A DNA stretch of 64,000 bases from a virus: positions 80,060 through 144,059 of IMG/VR virus record IMGVR_UViG_3300046787_000286. One strand, written 5' to 3'. The translations under genes and the position numbers were made by a program. The notes below the pieces were generated by a model, which saw only the letters and a list, made by a program, of their open reading frames with translations, had not been told where the DNA came from and made no database searches. The first letter of the stretch is position 1, and each line of letters begins with the position of its first letter. This document shows positions 60,181-64,000 of the stretch, piece by piece.

Positions 60181-60964
60181 AATATTTCACCCCAATTTGG
60201 TCTAGTAGCTGCACTGGATGTAGTTGTATCCAATGCTCAATGAGATTCGTCTGTGCTGTATTAACTGTGGGTATTAGATTTTTATCAACAAGTATGCTGC
60301 CACGACTATTAACCAGTTCTTGCAATGAAACACACTCGTCGGCAGCATTGATTAAATCAAATGTATGATTCAACACAGGAGTTTTTTGATATATTGTTGT
60401 ATCATTGGCAACAATATAATCCTGCCAGGAATTACACCCAACAAAGGATTGTGTGTATGGGTCCAGCAGTAGTTCTTGTTGTATACCCTGTGGTAGTGTG
60501 TTGATATGTCTAGGACTGCTACACCGTGGCCAATCTGGCGCTTTAACAGCGGTGTAGTGACTGTTCCACAGTGCCAAAAAGTGTCTATTGAGCCCAAATT
60601 GTGTACGGTTGTAATACCAGTGAGCATTTTTATATTGAGCTAGTGTGAGCTGACTGTTGACATCACTGTACAGCATGATCTTTTTAGCAGATCTCTGTGT
60701 GAATTCTTCCAAGTTGGGGTCGCAATAAAAGTAAATCTTATTTGCAGAATTATCACACCCGCTGGTTTTATTATTATCGGGCCAGTATTCAGTGTGCTTC
60801 CACTCAGTGTGATTTTTGATATTCCATTGATTGGCTATTGCAGTTGGGATATCAACAGGCTTGACAAATTCTGCATGATACTGTTGGGTCAACAGCAGCA
60901 AATGAAATAATAAAAATCCACCACATGCTGGGGAATACCCCAAGGTGATGTCATTTTGTATCAT
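60179..60964 (-). CDS. Phage hypothetical protein in the sulfation operon
   Basis: 261 aa from ATG 60964, overlapping the DUF2061 gene by 14 bp. The start MIQNDITLGYSPACGGFLLF has a Gly/Ser-rich turn like PAPS/nucleotide loops of the other phage proteins here. Many His, Asn and Tyr. It resembles the gene at 17.7 kb in style. Function unknown. Confidence 0.65.
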   Translation of the reverse strand: MIQNDITLGYSPACGGFLLFHLLLLTQQYHAEFVKPVDIPTAIANQWNIKNHTEWKHTEYWPDNNKTSGCDNSANKIYFYCDPNLEEFTQRSAKKIMLYSDVNSQLTLAQYKNAHWYYNRTQFGLNRHFLALWNSHYTAVKAPDWPRCSSPRHINTLPQGIQQELLLDPYTQSFVGCNSWQDYIVANDTTIYQKTPVLNHTFDLINAADECVSLQELVNSRGSILVDKNLIPTVNTAQTNLIEHWIQLHPVQLLDQIGVKY

Positions 60965-61163
60965 TTCTTCCCCACTGTATATAATTCCACACACGCTCGT
61001 GGCCAAAGTAAAGAACTGTGTTAAACGTCAATTGAATTAGTGCAATAGTGCTGCTTATTGCAAAATCTCCTAGTATAGCATAGCTAATAGCAAATGTAGC
61101 CCCAGATCCGCACACACGCCAGCTTACTGTTTTGGCTATGCTTCTAGCAGTGGTTTCACTCAT
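60951..61163 (-). CDS. DUF2061 membrane protein
   Basis: 70 aa from ATG 61163 (ATGA overlap). TARSIAKTVSWRVCGSGATF followed by two hydrophobic helices (AISYAILGDFAISSTIALIQLTFNT region) and GHERVWNYIQWG. DUF2061 proteins are often next to, or fused with, sulfate-activation (cysC/cysN) genes, which matches the APS-kinase-like gene directly upstream. Possible sulfate or sulfated-product membrane component (inference). Confidence 0.85.
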   Translation of the reverse strand: MSETTARSIAKTVSWRVCGSGATFAISYAILGDFAISSTIALIQLTFNTVLYFGHERVWNYIQWGRNDTK

Positions 61164-61591
61164 TTGGAATCCAGGATAGTTTGTGCCACTAGCTCGCACC
61201 AGTAAGGCGCTTGTTGTGTTGTGATTCTAAAGTCCCAGTGGTCCGGCTGAACAAACATAGCATTGGTATCTTCGTAACGCCCGGCCGGGATAGTATCTAC
61301 CCACACAGTCCAGTCTGCATGAAAGTTTGTGCGCATTTCGGGCAGTGGACAAACAAAGTCGCAGATAACATAGTCCATATCAGTCATTGCATCTGCTAGT
61401 TCACGCATTCTGTGTGACTGTCGTATGCGCCCTTCGTAACTGAAATCCCAGTCATTGTACTTTTCCCGCACAATATCAGCATTGAGCCAGCCTATCTTTT
61501 GATTGGCGTTTTGCAGTCGCTCTAGAACATACTGTGCCAGGTATGTTTTTCCAGCGCCTGGCAGTCCCATTACTAATATTCGTTGTGTCAT
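61160..61591 (-). CDS. Adenylylsulfate-kinase-like P-loop protein
   Basis: 143 aa. Walker A MGLPGAGKTYLAQYVLERL, then GWLNADIVREKYNDWDFSYEG and RIRQSHRMRELADAM, similar to APS kinase (CysC) with its D and R residues. VWVDTIPAGRYEDTNAMF matches the phage form of the family. CysC phosphorylates APS to PAPS, the sulfate donor for sulfotransferases. A broader nucleotide-kinase role is possible. Confidence 0.8.
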   Translation of the reverse strand: MTQRILVMGLPGAGKTYLAQYVLERLQNANQKIGWLNADIVREKYNDWDFSYEGRIRQSHRMRELADAMTDMDYVICDFVCPLPEMRTNFHADWTVWVDTIPAGRYEDTNAMFVQPDHWDFRITTQQAPYWCELVAQTILDSK

Positions 61592-62208
61592 TTCTTTTTC
61601 CGACTTGCGTGTTTAGTCACAGCATCTAATGGTTGTTCTGCCACTGAGTGAAAATACTTGGCGTTGGTATCTTCTTTTAGTATTTCATCAATTAAAGGAT
61701 TGTTATAATCGATGGGGAATTCTAAATCTTTTTCCACTCTTTGTAGATACTGGCGCCCATATAAATGCAACAGTTCGTAACTTAAAAAGGTAGGCATTGC
61801 AAACTCTGAATATGCTGCTGTTGCTTGATCTAACGTAACACCGCCGCGCACACGAGTTTCTTGATAATTGAGAATATTACGATCACGCCCTAGCACTGCG
61901 AATTTAACTCTGTGTCCTAGGTTCTGCACACCTGTTACAAATGCTTTGAAATCAGGCACTGTAGGCGTGCCGTTATTCATGTAAGGCACACTCATTGAGG
62001 TAACGTGCCAGTCACTTACGCCCCACGGAGCAGACTTTAGATCAGCAGGGTTTTGCCAGTAGTGTGCCCAAGGCTCTTCATCGTGGCCGATCCAGTAGTC
62101 AGAGTTTAAAGCACGCCAACCTAGAACTTGACGATGCAAAGCAAATATCTTGCTCCATAAATGATTTCCGGAACCTTGGGGACCTGTGAGAATTAATAGT
62201 GTTTTCAT
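61588..62208 (-). CDS. GxGNHL-type P-loop-like phage protein
   Basis: 206 aa. MKTLLILTGPQGSGNHLWSK is a strand and glycine loop like a P-loop without the usual GKS/T. The paralogue at 19.2 kb has PPSGGGNHLKNI. FAVLGRDRNILNYQETRVRG resembles a 3'-phosphate or arginine site. Ends in KHASRKKK. Likely nucleotide or PAPS-related; family not named. Confidence 0.65.
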   Translation of the reverse strand: MKTLLILTGPQGSGNHLWSKIFALHRQVLGWRALNSDYWIGHDEEPWAHYWQNPADLKSAPWGVSDWHVTSMSVPYMNNGTPTVPDFKAFVTGVQNLGHRVKFAVLGRDRNILNYQETRVRGGVTLDQATAAYSEFAMPTFLSYELLHLYGRQYLQRVEKDLEFPIDYNNPLIDEILKEDTNAKYFHSVAEQPLDAVTKHASRKKK

Positions 62209-62861
62209 TATCTATAATTTAGCCACTGTATAAACTGTTCGGTTTTTTCTGTGCGAATTCCTGTTAATTGAAATGTTACTCTGGGATCATATCCTGCATT
62301 GGCTGTGCAGTGCGGAATATTCTGCCAATCAAATGTAGTAATTTCTCCTGCACGCCATTGATTGTGATGATAATTTCCATATTCCCAAAACTGTCCAGGT
62401 TGCCAGTCTGTCAATTGAATCATTATTCGCATGACTGAGTCAGGATCTTCAGGAGCCCATTTGTACAGCTTGTCAATGTGCAAGTTCCATAACTCCCCGG
62501 GCAACTGCACATGTATACGATTCATACAGTTCTCTAGCCCAAAGCTGTCGGACAGCTTTTGCAATGAGTTTGGGATCTGCCAGTTTAGATGTGTAATAAG
62601 CATGTCAGTAGGGATTCCTACTCTGCTCATGTCGTATTCTTCAGCAGCTAATTCGTCAGGAGGTGCTTCGATTCCTTCACCTTTGTATCCACGTGTGGCC
62701 CAGGTAGCAGGTTTAGCGTTTGCAATAATGCCAGGCAAGTCTGCTTCCCAGTTAGGAGTAACATGCCCTAGATACTGTACCACATCCATTGGATTGTCTT
62801 TTCTACCTGAATTAAAGTGATAATCACTTTGTGCTCGCAATGTTTCCCAATTTGATTTCAT
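62208..62861 (-). CDS. 2-oxoglutarate/Fe(II) oxygenase-like (aspartyl-hydroxylase fold) protein
   Basis: 217 aa. NRIHVQLPGELWNLHIDKLY carries HxD, and FDWQNIPHCTANAGYDPRVT carries the distal His, followed by an Arg that would bind 2-oxoglutarate (RVTFQLTG). This arrangement (HxD...H...R) is the 2-His-1-carboxylate facial triad in a cupin-like fold. Substrate unknown; hydroxylation of a peptide or sugar is possible. Confidence 0.75.
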   Translation of the reverse strand: MKSNWETLRAQSDYHFNSGRKDNPMDVVQYLGHVTPNWEADLPGIIANAKPATWATRGYKGEGIEAPPDELAAEEYDMSRVGIPTDMLITHLNWQIPNSLQKLSDSFGLENCMNRIHVQLPGELWNLHIDKLYKWAPEDPDSVMRIMIQLTDWQPGQFWEYGNYHHNQWRAGEITTFDWQNIPHCTANAGYDPRVTFQLTGIRTEKTEQFIQWLNYR

Positions 62862-63490
62862 ATTACAGTTACCTTTATGTCGCTTTTGTTGTAGTTTTGT
62901 CTATATTCGCTGCCAGGGTATTGAATCCCAAGTGCATCGCATAACTCTAGGTTGTTGCTTGGATGTTTTCTTGTGGATTTATAGTCCCAGATGGCATTTT
63001 GAATACTTTGATTTTGCCGATGTATAATTCCAGCCATGGTCTTGAAGTCTTGAAAATACTCGTGATAGTCCGGGTATGTGATATCAAAGTGCCCGCACTT
63101 TACCCACCAACCCAAGCAAGCATCATCGCCGCGATGTACCATAACAACAGGAGTTTCAGGAAAGAGTTCTTTGAGATAGTGGATGTGATTTGAGAATACA
63201 TGGCTTTTAATAATTCGTATACCTTGCGGTTCCGCAGATTGAAATGGTACAGCAAAGATGTTCTCCAGTTGTGCTTTGTTTAGCGTGGTTAAATCTTCGG
63301 GCAGTGAGCTGATCATTCCTGGGTCAAAATAAGCACCCAAATGCATTAGTTCTCTTGTGCCCGAAGCGTCGTGATAATATGTCCACTCGTCCCTATAGTC
63401 CGAGCGGTCAATGTCCGACGAGTAATAAATGTTTTTCACAACCGAGCTCCATTTAGAGCCCGGTGCGCCTGCTACAAAGACGTATTTCAT
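62858..63490 (-). CDS. Sulfotransferase-like protein
   Basis: 210 aa. MKYVFVAGAPGSKWSSVVKN has GAPGSKWSS at the 5'-phosphosulfate site; IIKSHVFSNHIHYLKELF is like the catalytic KxH region, and VVMVHRGDDACLGWWVKCG resembles the 3'-phosphate motif. With the APS-kinase-like gene three genes downstream it forms a sulfation operon. Acceptor unknown. Confidence 0.7.
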   Translation of the reverse strand: MKYVFVAGAPGSKWSSVVKNIYYSSDIDRSDYRDEWTYYHDASGTRELMHLGAYFDPGMISSLPEDLTTLNKAQLENIFAVPFQSAEPQGIRIIKSHVFSNHIHYLKELFPETPVVMVHRGDDACLGWWVKCGHFDITYPDYHEYFQDFKTMAGIIHRQNQSIQNAIWDYKSTRKHPSNNLELCDALGIQYPGSEYRQNYNKSDIKVTVI

Positions 63491-64000
63491 TCTTTTGTCA
63501 AGTCAATTTTAGATAGCACAGGAATAAATGCAGCACGTAGCTCTGTCATGTGCTTGTACAAGCCTGCAGGAGTTAGTTCATCTTCTGCGTAGAAAATAAC
63601 GTTGGCATCTGTGTATTCTTTATACTCAGGTGAACGAACTGCTGCTGCAAATTCCTTTTGATACCATGCTACAATATCTTTGTTAGTGCCTGGCGGCAAT
63701 TGAATTGACCATGCAGCATACACGTTAATACCTGGAGCCACAGTGTTTAGCAACGGAACCCGGGGAAACTGCGACATCTTTTGTGTGCCTGTAAACCCAA
63801 TTGGCTTTACTTTACCTGCGTCGATCAGTGCCTTGGCAACTGCAATAGGCATGATACCAAATTCTGTGCCTACCTTGCCATCGTAGCTGGCAACTGATTG
63901 CACAGCTGGCATAGGACCGTTAAACTTAATGGGCTTTACTTGATCTCGATTACCACGGCCTTTTTCCATTAGGTATTCAAATGCAGTGCGATGTGCGCCA
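63487..64000 (-). CDS. TctC/Bug-type solute-binding protein, 5' part outside the window
   Basis: At least 171 residues, still open at base 64000, so the N-terminus (and any signal peptide) is missing. The part seen reads IDAGKVKPIGFTGTQKMSQF, PRVPLLNTVAPGINVYAAWS, then LPPGTNKDIVAWYQKEFAAA, the standard C-terminal half of tripartite tricarboxylate transporter binding proteins. These are very common in betaproteobacteria and rare in phages. It would capture carboxylates in the periplasm; a phage copy could boost host uptake. Confidence 0.8.
   Translation of the reverse strand, partial: GAHRTAFEYLMEKGRGNRDQVKPIKFNGPMPAVQSVASYDGKVGTEFGIMPIAVAKALIDAGKVKPIGFTGTQKMSQFPRVPLLNTVAPGINVYAAWSIQLPPGTNKDIVAWYQKEFAAAVRSPEYKEYTDANVIFYAEDELTPAGLYKHMTELRAAFIPVLSKIDLTKE

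Noticed and set aside
1-64000. tRNA genes, CRISPR arrays and insertion sequences
   Set aside because: I saw no GGTTCGAATCC-type T arms in tRNA context, no regularly spaced repeats and no transposase.

Overview
The window is a piece of a large tailed-phage genome of the T4-like (myovirus) type, probably from an uncultured freshwater or marine phage. Support comes from a T4 gp43-type family B DNA polymerase, a gp45-type sliding clamp, a DsbA-like late-transcription DNA-binding protein, late promoters resembling T4 TATAAATA (here mostly CTAAATA), a lysis cassette, a GIY-YIG homing endonuclease, and many small phage-only genes packed with 1-14 bp overlaps. Every gene but one lies on the minus strand. 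The host is probably a Gram-negative bacterium (spanins, GH19 endolysin). A TctC/Bug-type solute-binding protein at the right edge hints at a betaproteobacterium, but that is inference.

From high to low coordinates, which is the direction of transcription: (1) 60.2-64.0 kb, a metabolic operon with a TctC-like protein, a sulfotransferase-like protein, a 2OG-oxygenase-like protein, a P-loop protein, an APS-kinase-like protein and a DUF2061 membrane protein. (2) 56.8-60.1 kb, lysis genes (GH19 endolysin, Rz-like and Rz1-like spanins) with a large head-type protein inserted between the spanins. (3) 54.5-56.8 and 33.7-45.7 kb, a set of proteins that look packaged in the capsid. Several begin with an N-terminal tag MRxxEF(I/L/V)xE that closely resembles the T4 capsid-targeting sequence cut by the prohead protease. 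They carry kinase-like, ParB-like, GNAT, ADP-ribosyltransferase-like, Nudix, nucleotidyltransferase, metalloprotease and amidoligase modules. (4) 46-53.5 kb, ClpA, DnaJ, a homing endonuclease, a holin-like protein, small membrane proteins and an amidinotransferase. (5) 28-30 kb, ClpP and DsbA behind a sigma70-like promoter. (6) 21-27.8 kb, DNA polymerase, clamp, a sulfotransferase-like protein and a DpdA-like 7-deazaguanine transglycosylase. (7) 1-20 kb, precursor genes for 7-deazaguanine (FolE, QueD, QueE; no QueC seen), NadE, and a sugar-nucleotide/glycosyltransferase block. That block includes GalE, RmlB-like, an RfbH/E1-like 3-dehydratase and an acetolactate-synthase-like TPP enzyme.

The most interesting points are: a roughly 530-nt gene-free stretch at 13.69-14.22 kb full of perfect local hairpins, a candidate large structured RNA; the family of tagged, probably injected effector proteins, including a kinase and two ADP-ribosyltransferase-like proteins; a gene set that could build a yersiniose-like branched-chain dideoxy sugar; a possible complete phage ClpAP protease (ClpA keeps an IGF docking loop); a 7-deazaguanine DNA-modification pathway; and several late promoters so close to start codons that the mRNAs would be leaderless. 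All assignments come from reading the translations and motifs by eye; no database search was possible.
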